Positions 8,511-17,908 are shown, counted from the first letter of the stretch. The stretch is 64,000 nt of DNA from VAZQ01 sp963840535 (GCA_963840535.1 CAWIZJ010000069.1:18399-82398), one strand, 5' to 3'. Numbers and translations: made by a program. The notes: a model not told the origin generated them from the sequence alone.

Positions 8511-9980
8511 TTGCGCTTTCCCGCCTCCGCCTTGTCCAGGAATGGTGGTTCGATGGCGGCCACGGCTCCCGCCTGCTCCAGCGCGTATGCGATGCGCAGC
8601 GCGACGTCCTCCCGCCACGGAGCCGCGACGATCTGAACGCCGATCGGCAGCGGCGGGGCTCCTTTGGTTGGTTGCCTTTCTCGCGGGAATCCGCTTCCCG
8701 CTTTGCCGGAAAATGCGCCATGCGGTACCGGCACCACCACCACCGGCAGTCCGACGAACGAGATCGGCTGGGTGTGGATGCCGAGATTGGCGCGCACGGG
8801 GAGCTCGACGCCGTCGAGCACGAACGTCTGCTGGCCGATCGCGGGTGCGACGCACGGGGTTGCCGGCGCGAGCACGGCATCGACATCGCCGAACAAAGCG
8901 AGCAGCCGCTCGCGGTACCAGCGTCGAAACTTCTGCGCCTTGACGACGGCCACAGCAGGGATCATCGCGCCGGCGATGAGGCGGTCGCGCACGGCGGGAT
9001 CGAAATCACGCGCTTGCGCGCGCAGACGAGAAAGGTGCAGCGCAGCGCCTTCGCTCGCAGTGATGACATAGGCCGCCGCACGCGCGCGCGCCGCTTCCGG
9101 AATCTCGACCTCGCGCTCGACGCCGAGCGCAGCGACGACGCGCGAGAGTGCCGCGCGTGCTTCCGGAAACGCTCCCGCGCGGAAATACCCGCCGGCCACC
9201 GCGATGCGCAGGCCGTCGCTGCCGCGGGACATCAGGGGCATCACGGGTTCCACCGGGCGATCGGCGCACACGGGATCGTCGGGATCGTGACCCTGCATGG
9301 CGTCGTAGGCGAGCGCGAGATCGCGGGTCGAGCGCGCCAGCGGACCGACGTGATCGAGGCTCGCCACGAACGGAAAGGTGCCGGCGCGCGAGAGCCGGCC
9401 ATAGGTCGGCTTCAATCCGAAAATGCCGCAGAACGAGGCCGGCACTCTGATCGAGCCGTTGGTGTCGGAGCCGAGCGCGAGCGGAACCAGCCCGCCGGCA
9501 ACCGCGCCGCCGGAGCCGCCTGAGGAGCCGCCGGTCATGCGGCTCAAGTCGTGCGGGTTGCGCGAGGGGCCGTCGTGCACGTTCTCGCCGGTGAAGTCGT
9601 AGGCGTATTCACCCATGTTGAGCGCGCCGACGAGGACGGCGCCCGCCGCTTCGAGCCGCCGGACGATCGTGGCATCGTGCTCGGCGGGCGCGTGCGAGCG
9701 GTTGATCTTGGCGCCGGCGAGCGTCGGGATGCCGGCGACATCGAACAGGTTCTTGACGGCGAACGGCACGCCAGCCAGCGGCCCCAGCGGCCGGCCGCTG
9801 GCGCGTGCATCGTCGATCGCGGCCGCCCTTGCGGGCGCGCTCATCGAGCACGGCGGTAAATGCATTGAGCGCGGGATTATGGGCCGCGATCCGCGACAAG
9901 GCGGCGGCGGTGACCGTGGCCGCGCTGGTGCGGCCGGCGGCGACGGCAGCGACAATCTCACTCGCCTGCGGAAAATCCAT
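8507..9980 (-). pseudogene. atzE: AtzE-like amidase (amidase signature family), frameshifted
   Basis: This amidase-signature hydrolase has the catalytic Lys in PFAVKNLFDVAG, the Gly/Ser motif MTGGSSGGSGGAVAGGLVP with the cis-Ser, and the nucleophile region GSDTNGSIRVPASFCGI. AtzE with AtzG hydrolyses 1-carboxybiuret. The start is MDFPQASEIVAAVAAG at 9980. The frame shifts near 9838 (AVLDERAR, then RAAAIDDARASG), consistent with one extra A. The corrected protein is about 490 residues, roughly 25 longer than I expect. The excess maps to a Gly/Pro/Lys-rich insert near the C-terminus (FSGKAGSGFPRERQPTKG) encoded by a palindromic element at 8683-8701. Confidence 0.85.
8683..8701. repeat. Perfect inverted repeat inside the amidase gene
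   Basis: GCGGGAA-TCCGC-TTCCCGC forms a 7-bp perfect stem. The surrounding 60 or so nt encode an extra loop between the conserved VVVVPVPHGAF and PPLPIGVQIVAAPW blocks, which are normally nearly adjacent. It looks like an in-frame REP-type insertion. Confidence 0.45.
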
Positions 9981-9989
9981 CGCAGCTGC

Positions 9990-10283
9990 TCAAGCCGTGA
10001 AGACCGGCGCCGGCTCGGCTTCGTCCGGCAACGGGAAATCGGCGTAGGCAGCGGCCAGCCGCAATGTAACCGAGAGATTGGTCTTGATCGCCGGCTGCCA
10101 GGCGGGCTCGATCGGCAGCCCGAGCGCACGCCCCGCAGCCGCGATGAAATGGTCCAGCGGATCGCGCGCGGGTGGAGCAGCGCGCCGCGCGGATCTTGCC
10201 CTCGCGCGCCGCTTCTTGCGTACGCTACCGCGCGACCGCTTGGCCTTTCCCGTCGTCGTCGCTGTCGCCTTGCTGCGTGTCAT
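9990..10283 (-). CDS. atzG: AtzG-like (DUF4089) amidase partner subunit
   Basis: The 97-residue product has a Lys/Arg-rich N-terminal tail (about 1-35) and a C-terminal DUF4089 helix pair (DPLDHFIAAAGRALGLPI, then TLRLAAAYADFPL). AtzG is a small helical subunit that binds and stabilises AtzE. It lies 9 nt upstream of atzE on the same strand, the known order. The ATG at 10283 is the first that gives a typical length; the basic tail is unusual and may be partly untranslated. Confidence 0.75.
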   Translation of the reverse strand: MTRSKATATTTGKAKRSRGSVRKKRRARARSARRAAPPARDPLDHFIAAAGRALGLPIEPAWQPAIKTNLSVTLRLAAAYADFPLPDEAEPAPVFTA

Positions 10284-10388
10284 CGCCACGAATCCGCACC
10301 TGCTGCTCGAACGCGGGGTTGGGAGTCGCCGCCGGCAGGTCACGAGTATACTGCGCTTCGGGAGCATGCAGCACCCCCGATCGGTGAC
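10225..10388 (-). pseudogene. Possible 3' remnant of a gene cut by the group II intron
   Basis: Immediately downstream of the intron 3' end an open frame reads GVLHAPEAQYTRDLPAATPN and then AFEQQVRIRGDD before stopping inside atzG. Its amino-acid texture looks like the end of a real enzyme, but I cannot identify the family. It may be the downstream exon of a gene interrupted or truncated by the intron. The evidence is weak. Confidence 0.25.
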
Positions 10389-10930
10389 GCCGAGTAGGCC
10401 CGGGGAATTTCACCCCGAGCCCCTCACAGATCCGGACTTGACACTCTCGCGTCATCCGGCTCGTGCCACCGCGCGAAGGCTGCCGCCTTCCATTGAACAT
10501 CGGGTTCCTCCCGTTGCCGGTTGACCCGAGCCAATGGCGATGGCCCGCTCCCTTCGCTCCACGAGCATTACGCCCGCTTCATCGCTACTACGAAGCAGTC
10601 CGCCCCTGCCCGGCGCATCGGTACTTTCGGCCTCGCGGTTGGAGCCGCTTGTGCCTTTTCCCTTGGCATCGCCGTCCAGGTTCTCACGTTCCGTACCAGA
10701 GCCTGGTCGAGCTTCGCGCCGCCTACACGCCGGATGTCGCTCGGCCGGTCTCAGGTCATCCTCCGAGCTCGTCCCGGAGGATGGGTCAACCCCCGGTTTT
10801 GACATCACCTAATCGCATTTCGACGCTTCTGCAGCGGTTCGCTTGCGCTCGCCTCTCTCGACCGTGCCTGCCGGGATCATCGTCCCGACGTTTCCGCAAC
10901 GTTCACCACCATTGCTTTTGACAACAGCAG
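10389..10930 (-). mobile_element. ORF-less group II intron remnant
   Basis: Reading the minus strand, this region carries intron RNA domains without an intron-encoded protein. Domain V is at 10429-10462, exactly 34 nt: GAGCCGGATG at the 5' side, a GAGA tetraloop, a 2-nt bulge and TCCGGATC closing the stem, with the AGC catalytic triad. Domain VI follows at about 10389-10428 and ends in CCTACTCGGC. Upstream (10465-10800) are domain I-III-like blocks such as TCTGGTACGGAACGTGAGAA and CGTAGTAGCGATGAAGC. The place where a reverse transcriptase ORF would begin is followed after about 30 nt by domain V, so the ORF has been lost. The 5' boundary is not resolved. Confidence 0.75.
10429..10462 (-). ncRNA. 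Group II intron domain V hairpin
   Basis: The hairpin is 34 nt with an 8-bp lower stem, a 2-nt AG bulge, a 6-bp upper stem and a GNRA-type GAGA loop. The catalytic AGC is intact. The third base pair is G-A instead of the usual G-U wobble, a possible sign of decay. Confidence 0.75.
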
Positions 10931-11427
10931 CTTGCGGTGGCTTGGGATCAGCTCCCGATCGCCGAACCCGAAGGGCCCTCCTTCATCTCTCGTACAGTTG
11001 CGCATGCCGTTTGGACCGGCGATGCTCGTGACACAAGACCCATCCGCGACACGTCTTCTCCGCAATTGACAGCGCAGTGCGCAGCAGCACGTCGCGGAAT
11101 CAGTTCCGTGCAGGGCACCAAGTCCAGGTTAACAAGATGGGGCCCAGCAGCGCGGCGCAGATTCTTGGAGTTGAATCCTGACGCGAAGGGACTCGGCTTG
11201 CGTGTGGCTTCCTCTTGTACTCGGCACTCCCAGCCGGCCCTTGAGGGAAAAGACGCCCTGAACGCAGTGAAAGTTGCGAGCGGTAGTGATCCCGATGCCC
11301 GAAATTAACCTGACCTCGCCGCCCTGCAGGTCCGTGTCAGGTCCGTGCCACCGCGATTGACCTCAGGACAAACCCGTCTAAAGTCGAAGTTCGGCACCGT
11401 ATTCTGAGAACACGCAGGGAGGGTCGG
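10931..11427. other. Gene-free stretch next to the intron remnant
   Basis: About 500 bp without a convincing gene. The only short-range repeat seen is a tandem AGGTCCGTG (around 11327-11350). A possible promoter for the downstream SHOCT gene is TTGACC at 11357 with TAAAGT 16 nt further on. The rest could be eroded intron or gene remains. Confidence 0.4.
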
Positions 11428-11808
11428 ATGCTATTCGAAGGCGGGTACACCTTTTCCAATTTCCTGGCCAACGCGCTCGCGGTCTTCCTGTTCGTCGTAT
11501 GGTTCTGGCTGCTCATCATCGTCATTGGCGACTTGTTCCGGCGACAGGATATATCCGGGTGGGGCAAAGCGCTCTGGGTGATAGGCTTGCTTGTTTTCTC
11601 TTACCTCGGCTTGTTCGTGTACATGATCACCCAGGGAAAGGGCATGGCGGAACGAAACAGCCAGCAAGCTCAGCAGGCACGCGATGAGCTGCGAAGTGTC
11701 GTGGGTTTCAGTGTCGCCGATGAGATCGGGAAGCTGGAGGGACTCAAGAAATCAGGATCGATCTCCGAGGCAGAATTCGCACGTCTTCGCGCCAAACTGG
11801 TTCAGTAG
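11428..11808 (+). CDS. Small membrane protein with PLDc_N-like helices and SHOCT domain
   Basis: This 126-residue protein has two hydrophobic helices (about 10-33 and 46-66) of the phospholipase D N-terminal-like (PLDc_N) type and a C-terminal SHOCT domain (about 96-125, ending KKSGSISEAEFARLRAKLVQ). SHOCT domains are short oligomerisation modules on otherwise unrelated proteins. The start at 11428 follows GGGAGGGTCGG. It is monocistronic. A membrane-anchored scaffold is plausible, but no specific function is known. Confidence 0.85.
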   Translation: MLFEGGYTFSNFLANALAVFLFVVWFWLLIIVIGDLFRRQDISGWGKALWVIGLLVFSYLGLFVYMITQGKGMAERNSQQAQQARDELRSVVGFSVADEIGKLEGLKKSGSISEAEFARLRAKLVQ

Positions 11809-11888
11809 CCGGACTGAACCAGGACGCATGTTCGAAGATGCTCGTCCGCGGGGTAGCTGCGGCAGCAGCGGACCCCGCAAGCGAGATC

Positions 11889-12455
11889 TCAGGGCCGGGA
11901 CCACAGCCAGATCGCTGCGATCGAGAGCAGCAGCGCCGCCGCGAGGGCGATCCACCCGTAGCGATGCGCGCCGAGCATGCGGCCGAGCGCGCCTTCGCGC
12001 GGCGCACGGCCTTCGACTTCGGCAAGCCTTCCGATCATGGAGCCGGCTTGGCTCAGCGTGTCCTTGAGCGCGAGATAGTCGACCAGCCGGTTTCGAGTCA
12101 AATCGACGCGCGGCAATACCCGCAGTGCCGGCGGCAACACGTCCATCACCGACGGATCGCAAATGACGGGGAGAACGAACTTGCCCTGCTTGGCGCAGTA
12201 TGAAAATTCGAAGCGGCACGAGTCCGACACCAGCCACCCGAGAGTGACTACGCACAAGACGACGTCGCAGGTGTCGAGCTTGCCCGTTGCCGCCGCCTTC
12301 CAATCGTCGCCCGCCGCAAAGGCGTGGCGATCGTCGGCACTGACCGACCAGCCACTGTCGTTGAGCCAGCGCACCAGCCCCATGACCCGCGGGCGATCGT
12401 CATCCGCGAAGCTGAGATAGATGCGTGCCCGATCGGCATGCAGCGCGGGGGACAT
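11889..12455 (-). CDS. TIR-domain protein with C-terminal transmembrane anchor
   Basis: The 188-residue product has an N-terminal TIR domain (about 10-125): strand A is RIYLSFADDD, the BB-loop region is WSVSADDRHAFAAGDDW, and the glutamate expected at the NADase site is E83 in SDSCRFEF. The usual WxxE-type Trp is absent. A single hydrophobic helix (about 168-185, ALAAALLLSIAAIWLW) is followed by three residues, so the TIR domain would face the cytoplasm on a C-terminal tail anchor. Bacterial TIR proteins often degrade NAD+ or make cyclic ADP-ribose signals in phage defence. No STING, Thoeris or other partner is adjacent, so a defence role is only a possibility. Confidence 0.8.
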   Translation of the reverse strand: MSPALHADRARIYLSFADDDRPRVMGLVRWLNDSGWSVSADDRHAFAAGDDWKAAATGKLDTCDVVLCVVTLGWLVSDSCRFEFSYCAKQGKFVLPVICDPSVMDVLPPALRVLPRVDLTRNRLVDYLALKDTLSQAGSMIGRLAEVEGRAPREGALGRMLGAHRYGWIALAAALLLSIAAIWLWSRP

Positions 12456-12669
12456 GATCGCCTCGCCGGTGCCTGGCGCCCGGCGGGATTATATGCGCAA
12501 ACCCGGAATCGCGCAGGTCGAGCAGCCGGCGCCGTCGAGCAGTTCAGCGAGATCGCCCCCGCCCGACCACGACTTTCGCTGAACGTGCAGATCATGCCGC
12601 CTCGACGAACCGGTGCCGCGCATACGGTGATCATGAGGACGGTATTGGCGAGCTTCTGATGGATTGCCA

Positions 12670-12765
12670 TCACCGAGTCCTGAAGGCGCGAGTGAGCGCA
12701 TCGAGCGCCCCGAACGGCTCGTCGAGCAGGAGCATGATGCCCTGAAGCACCTCGGTCTCGAGCGA
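12670..12765 (-). pseudogene. Fragment of an ABC transporter ATPase
   Basis: The reading LLLDEPFGALDALTR (12688-12738) is the Walker B/D-loop motif of nitrate/sulfonate/taurine-type ABC ATPases. Neither Walker A nor the signature motif is found around it, and a stop follows within a few codons. It is a gene fossil lying in the 360-bp gap between the TIR gene and the TRAP permease; the rest of that gap holds nothing else I can identify. Confidence 0.55.
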
Positions 12766-12815
12766 GCCCCGCGTGAAGATCGCCGCGCATCCATCACCAA
12801 AGCGAGTGCGGACGA

Positions 12816-14132
12816 TCAATTCATCAGGTTCGGGAGGAACAGCGATATCTGCGGAAAGGCGATCAGCAGCGCCATGATCGCAACCTCGCAGCCGAGAAAC
12901 CAATAGCAGCCGCGATAGATCGTACGCAGCGGAATCGAATTGTCGGTGGCACTGGCCACGACGTAGATATTGAACCCGACCGGGGGAGTGAGCAGGCTGA
13001 TCCCGATATACTTCACCACCAGCACGCCCAGCCAGACCAGATCGAGGTTGAGCGCCGCGAACATGGGCACGAACACCGGAATGGTGAGCAGGATCATTCC
13101 GAGCGGGTCCATGAAGGTCCCCAGGATGATGTAGACGATCGACACCGCGATGACCAACAACAGGGGGTCGAGCGCCCACCGCCCGATCCCAGCCGTGAAC
13201 ATCTCGCCGGCACCGGAGAGGGCGAGAAACTTGGTGAACAGAATCGCACCCATGCCCACGAAGAACAGCTGCGCGGTGGTCGCCATGGCGTCCTTGAGCG
13301 CGTCCAAGAACCCCGCAAGGGTCAATTTACGTTGCGCAAGACCGATGACCGCAGCGAGAAACGCGCCCGCCGCTCCGCCTTCTGTTGGGGTGACGACGCC
13401 GGCGTAGAGGCCGCCGATCACGCCGATGATGAGCACGAGGATCGGCCAGATCCCGGCGAGCAACTCCCAGCGCTCGCGCCAGAGTGCCGCGCGGTCCGGG
13501 AACTCGATGGGCGGAGCGAGCGATGGATCGAGCCGGCACCGGATCATGATCATGGACATGTAGACGACGGCAGTGAGGAGGCCGGGAAGGATACCGGCGA
13601 TCAAGAGCTTGGGCACCGAGACCTCGGCGAAGACGCCGTAGATGACGAACAGGATGCTGGGAGGGATCAGCGCGTCCAGCGTGCCGCCGCTGGCACATAC
13701 CCCGGTAGCGAGCCCCTTGTCGTAGCGGTTCTTCAGCATTTCCGGAATGGCGAGCCGCGCCATTACCGCAGCCGCCGCGACGCTCGATCCGGACGCCGCC
13801 CCGAACCCGGCGCAGGCCCAGTTGGTCGCAACCGCGAGCCCCCCCGGCAGCGCCCCGAACCAGGCGTGGGCCGCGCGAAACAACGCAGTGCCGATCCCGG
13901 AAGTGCCGGCAATCGCTCCCATGAGCAGGAACATCGGAATCGCGGAAAGATCCCAGCTGGCGGCAAACACGAAGGGCGTGTCGCTGAGCGCGCTCAGGGC
14001 GACGTTGAAGTTGCGCAGATGCCAGAACCCGAAGAATGCAACCGCCCCCATCGCTATGCCGATGGGCACGCGCAGCGCGATCAGCGCGAGCATGGCACCG
14101 AGACTGACCAGCGCGAGCGTCAGCGCGTCCAT
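12816..14132 (-). CDS. dctM: TRAP transporter large permease (DctM)
   Basis: The 438-residue integral membrane protein carries about a dozen hydrophobic helices and TRAP large-subunit landmarks: NWACAGFGAASGSSVAAAA, TLDALIPPSILFVIYGVFAE and GVVTPTEGGAAGAFLAAV. It forms the Na+-driven transport channel with DctQ and receives substrate from a periplasmic DctP, typically organic acids. The start MDALTLALVSLG at 14132 was preferred over an upstream ATG that would add a polar, Arg/Gly-rich leader. It lies 37 bp downstream of dctQ on the same strand. The nearest DctP is at 17909 on the other strand. Confidence 0.9.
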   Translation of the reverse strand: MDALTLALVSLGAMLALIALRVPIGIAMGAVAFFGFWHLRNFNVALSALSDTPFVFAASWDLSAIPMFLLMGAIAGTSGIGTALFRAAHAWFGALPGGLAVATNWACAGFGAASGSSVAAAAVMARLAIPEMLKNRYDKGLATGVCASGGTLDALIPPSILFVIYGVFAEVSVPKLLIAGILPGLLTAVVYMSMIMIRCRLDPSLAPPIEFPDRAALWRERWELLAGIWPILVLIIGVIGGLYAGVVTPTEGGAAGAFLAAVIGLAQRKLTLAGFLDALKDAMATTAQLFFVGMGAILFTKFLALSGAGEMFTAGIGRWALDPLLLVIAVSIVYIILGTFMDPLGMILLTIPVFVPMFAALNLDLVWLGVLVVKYIGISLLTPPVGFNIYVVASATDNSIPLRTIYRGCYWFLGCEVAIMALLIAFPQISLFLPNLMN

Positions 14133-14169
14133 CTCGCCGCTCTCCCCGACCCTGCCGCCGCCCGCCCGC

Positions 14170-14667
14170 TCAGCGCCGTGCGGCTGCGGCGACGTCCGCA
14201 ATCACGCGCAGAACGAGATAGGCGACCATGAACGCGCCGGACAGCGGCAGCACCCAGCGACTCGGCCACACCGGAATGTACATGGTCCCGGCGAGCCACA
14301 CCTCGCCCGCCCGCGTCTGGCGGAGTGCCGCCCAAAACGTCTGATAGGTGAACGTCGCCACGCAGATGGCCGTGAAGATCTTGACTGCGACTTCCAGCCA
14401 GAACTCGAAACGCGGCGTGCCGATGTGCTGGAACATCCCGGCGACGATGTGCCGGTCGCGGCTGGCGATCCAGGCCCACGGCGCATAGGCCACCATGACC
14501 ATGTAGCAGGCGGCGACGATCTCGGTGGTGCCCTCCAACGGACGCCTGAACAGATAGCGTCCGGCGACGTCGATGGTGACGTGCATCATCATGAGGAAGC
14601 CGGCGAGCAGGCTCAGCCAGAACAACAGATCGATCGGTTTCTGCAGCCACCCGAGCGCGCGATCCAT
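14170..14667 (-). CDS. dctQ: TRAP transporter small permease (DctQ)
   Basis: The 165-residue protein has four hydrophobic helices, the normal DctQ architecture, with the family segment HVTIDVAGRYLFRRPLEGTT and ACYMVMVAYAPWAWI. It partners the large permease in the inner membrane. The start at 14667 (MDRALGWLQKPIDLL) is preceded on the minus strand by GAGGGAAAGAG; upstream ATGs would add an unrelated basic leader. It sits upstream of dctM. Confidence 0.88.
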   Translation of the reverse strand: MDRALGWLQKPIDLLFWLSLLAGFLMMMHVTIDVAGRYLFRRPLEGTTEIVAACYMVMVAYAPWAWIASRDRHIVAGMFQHIGTPRFEFWLEVAVKIFTAICVATFTYQTFWAALRQTRAGEVWLAGTMYIPVWPSRWVLPLSGAFMVAYLVLRVIADVAAAARR

Positions 14668-14768
14668 GCACTCTTTCCCTCGAACGCAATCGATCGCAGC
14701 GATGATGCGAGCTCGCGATCTCCGGTCACTGTGGCGCAACGACAAGATGCAGTAAAGCGGCTGGCCGT

Positions 14769-16395
14769 TCAGGCCCGTTGCCTGAGCAGCCTTCGGATCA
14801 CCTTCCCCGTGGTCGTCATCGGCATCTGGTCGATGAAAGCGACCTCGCGCGGATATTCGTGGGCGGAGAGGCGGGTCTTGACGAACTCCCGGATCTCGGC
14901 GGCGAGGGCATCGGACGGTTCGCGATCGCGCTTGAGCACGATGAACGCCTTTACGATCTCGGTGCGGATCGGATCCGGCTTGCCCACGACCGCCGCCAGC
15001 GCGACCGCAGGGTGCCGGATCAGGCAGTCCTCGATCTCGCTCGGACCGATGCGATAGCCCGCCGAGGTGATGACATCGTCGTCACGTCCGACGAATTGCA
15101 CGTAGCCGTCTTCGTCGGTGATGCCCTGGTCGCCGGTGGTCATCCAGTCGCCGATGAACTTTTCACGCACGGCGTCGGGCCTGCCCCAGTATTCCAGGAA
15201 CATCACGGGGTCGGGTCGCCGGACTGCGATCTGACCGAGCTCGCCCGCCCCGCACGGCGAACCGTCCGACCGGATCACCGCCACGGTGTGGCCCGGCACC
15301 GGCTTGCCGATCGCGCCGGGACGCGACACCCCGATCGCCGCGCAGGAGGCGAGCACGAGATTGCATTCGGTCTGGCCGTAGAACTCGTTGATGGTGACGC
15401 CAAGCGCCGAGCGGCCCCATTCATAGGTCTCGGCGCCGAGCGCCTCGCCGCCGGAACCGACCGAGCGCAGGCGCAGGTCGATCTTCGGGCGCGGCGCCGA
15501 GCGCAGCATGCGCAGCGCCGTCGGTGGGATGAAGGAATTGCGCACGCCCATCCTGGCGATCAGTGCGAATGCCCGCTCGGGATCGAACCTTTCGAAGCGC
15601 GCAGCCACCACCGGAACGCCATAGTGCAAGCCCGGCAGCAACACGTTGAGCAGGCCGCCGGCCCATGCCCAATCCGCCGGCGTCCAGAACCGGTCGCCGG
15701 GCTGGGGCAGGAACTCGTGCGGGATTTCGATGCCGGGCAGATGTCCGAGCAGCACCCGATGGGCGTGCAGCGCGCCCTTTGGAGGCCCGGTGGTTCCCGA
15801 CGTGTACACCATCAACGCGGGATCGTCGGCGGCTGTGACCACCGGCGTGAAATCGGATGCGGCACGTGCCAGCGCGGCGTGAAAGTCTTCCGCACGATCG
15901 GCCGGCACCGTCGAGCGACAGCATGAGCTCGAGGTCCGGCAAGGCATCGCGGATGACGGAAAGCTTGGCCAACCCTTGCGCATCGGTGATCAACGCCCGT
16001 GCGCCGGAATCGCGCATCCGATACGAGATCGCCTCGACACCGAACAACGTTGCGAGCGGCAGTGCGATGGCGCCGAGCTTGTAGATGGCGATGTGGCTCG
16101 CTGCGACCGCCGGTGCCTGCGGCAGCAGAATCGCGACCCGGTCGCCACGAGCGATGCCACGGGCTTGCAGCACGTTGGCGAGCCGATTCGAGGTTGCGCG
16201 CAATGCCCCGTAGCTGACCTGCTCCACCGCGCCATCGGCATGCACATGGATGATGGCGGTACGGCCGGGATCGGCCTCGGCCCAGCGATCACAGACGTCG
16301 ACGCCGATATTGTAGTAGGCCGGCACCTGCCAGCGGAATGAGCGGTAGAGCACGTCGTAGTCGCGCTCGTGAGAAAGCACGTGCGGGGCGTACAT
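14769..16395 (-). pseudogene. AMP-forming acyl-CoA synthetase, frameshifted
   Basis: This is an adenylate-forming enzyme of the acetyl/medium-chain acyl-CoA synthetase family, about 541 residues when corrected. The nucleotide loop is YTSGTTGPPKGALHAH, the A5 block is INEFYGQTECN, the hinge region reads MTTGDQGITDEDG and the C-terminal catalytic Lys is in TTTGKVIRR. It converts a carboxylic acid, ATP and CoA to acyl-CoA. The frame changes near 15915 (LELMLSLDG, then PADRAEDFHAALARA) by one extra base. The start MYAPHVLSHERDYDVLY at 16395 fits the family. It is 100 bp upstream of dctQM on the same strand, so it may activate the imported acid. Confidence 0.85.
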
Positions 16396-16679
16396 CGCGG
16401 GCAAGGCTAGTGACGCGAACTGCGGAGGTCCAGCATGCGCTGCCACGCCATGGCAGGCATGGGGCCACGATCTTGATCCGCAATGTCGCCAACGGCCGCA
16501 CGTCCGGGCTTGCCGGAAAATGATCCTAGCGCGCCGATGCGAAGACCCACCGCTTGCCCCATGCACATTTGCTCGAGGCGACCCGCGACGCGCGGGCTTT
16601 GCGGCGCATGCACCAGCGGGTAAACAGGTCTTCGATAGCGGGCCTCGGCAATCCCACGCCGGAGAGCAACGATTCGCGA

Positions 16680-17890
16680 ATGAACAAGGAGCCGAGCGCG
16701 CCCGTCGCCCCCGCAAGAAGCGACATCGACTACCACCTGCTTGTCCCGTTCCTGGCCCACGTCACCCTCACCCAGACGCTCATCCTGATCATCAGGATCA
16801 CCACCTCCTACCGGGCGCTCGAGCTCGGCCTCCCCGTGCTCTGGCTCGGCATCATCGCCACCGGCTTCGCCATCGTCCCGGCCTTCACTGCCCTCCAGGT
16901 CGGGCGCTGGATCGACCGCGGCAATGACGCCAAGGCCAACTGGATCGGGTCCTCGCTCGTCCTGATGGCCTGCGTCGGATTCTGGGCGTGGCCGCAATCG
17001 GCCCTCCACCTCGTCGCCTTCAGCGTGCTGCTGGGCTTCGGCCACATGTTCTGCATGGCCGGCCACCAGATGCTGGCGGTGCGATCGGGCGGGACGCGCA
17101 GCCGCGAAACCGCGCTCGGCTACTACATGGTGGCGGCCTCGATCGGGCAGGGGCTCGGCCCGTTCGTCGTCGGCTGGCTGGGGGGCTCTGCCGCGCTACC
17201 GCCGACGCAGACGCTTTTCACGATCGGACTGGGCATCGCGGCGGCGAGCGTGCTCGTCGCATTCCTGGTGCGACCGGCCCGCTTGATGCCCAAACCGTAC
17301 GATTCCGGCCATTCCATTCCGATCGGACAGCTGTTCAAGCTGCGCGGCTTTCCGATGGTGATGCTGTCCAGCGTGGTGACGGTCACCTCCCTCGACCTCC
17401 TGGTGATCTATCTGCCGGCGCTGGGCGCGGAGCGACAAATCGATTCCCACCACATCGGTCTCTTGTTGACGGTCCGTTCGGTGGCATCGCTGGTCTCGCG
17501 CGCGTTCTATGCCAGGCTGATCTTCGCCATCGGCCGCGGGCCGCTGACACTCGTGAGCATGCTCGGCAGCGCGCGCGGGATTTCTCGTGCTGGCCATTCC
17601 GCTCCCTCTGCCCGGCAATGTATGTGGTTCTTACCATGCTCGGCTTTGCGATGGGCATCGCCTCGACACTGACCATCTCGGGCGTGGTTCATCTCGCACC
17701 GGCGCAGGCCTGCGGCACGGCGCTCACCCTGCGGATGACCGGCAACCGCGTCGGCCAGATCGTGTTTCCCGCGCTCGCCGGGCTGCTCGCGGCAGCGACC
17801 GGGGTGGCGGGGATTCTGCTGGCGCTGGGCTTCGGCCTGGCCGCCTCCGGGATCGCCGTCGCGATGAGCCAGCCGCCGCCTACCTCTTGA
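16680..17890 (+). pseudogene. Major facilitator superfamily transporter, two frameshifts
   Basis: This is a twelve-helix MFS exporter-type protein of about 402 residues. Helices are evident throughout (for example HLVAFSVLLGFGHMFCMAG), with the loop motif VGRWIDRGNDAK after helix 2. It starts MNKEPSAPVAPARSDIDYH at 16680. Two one-base insertions break the frame at about 17573 (MLGSA, then AGFLVLAIPLPL) and 17620 (PLPL, then PAMYVVLTMLGFAMG); both lie in a loop and the following helix. It is divergent from the acyl-CoA synthetase gene, with 285 bp between them. The substrate is unknown. Confidence 0.8.
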
Positions 17891-17908
17891 ACGGACGAGG
17901 ACGTGCGC

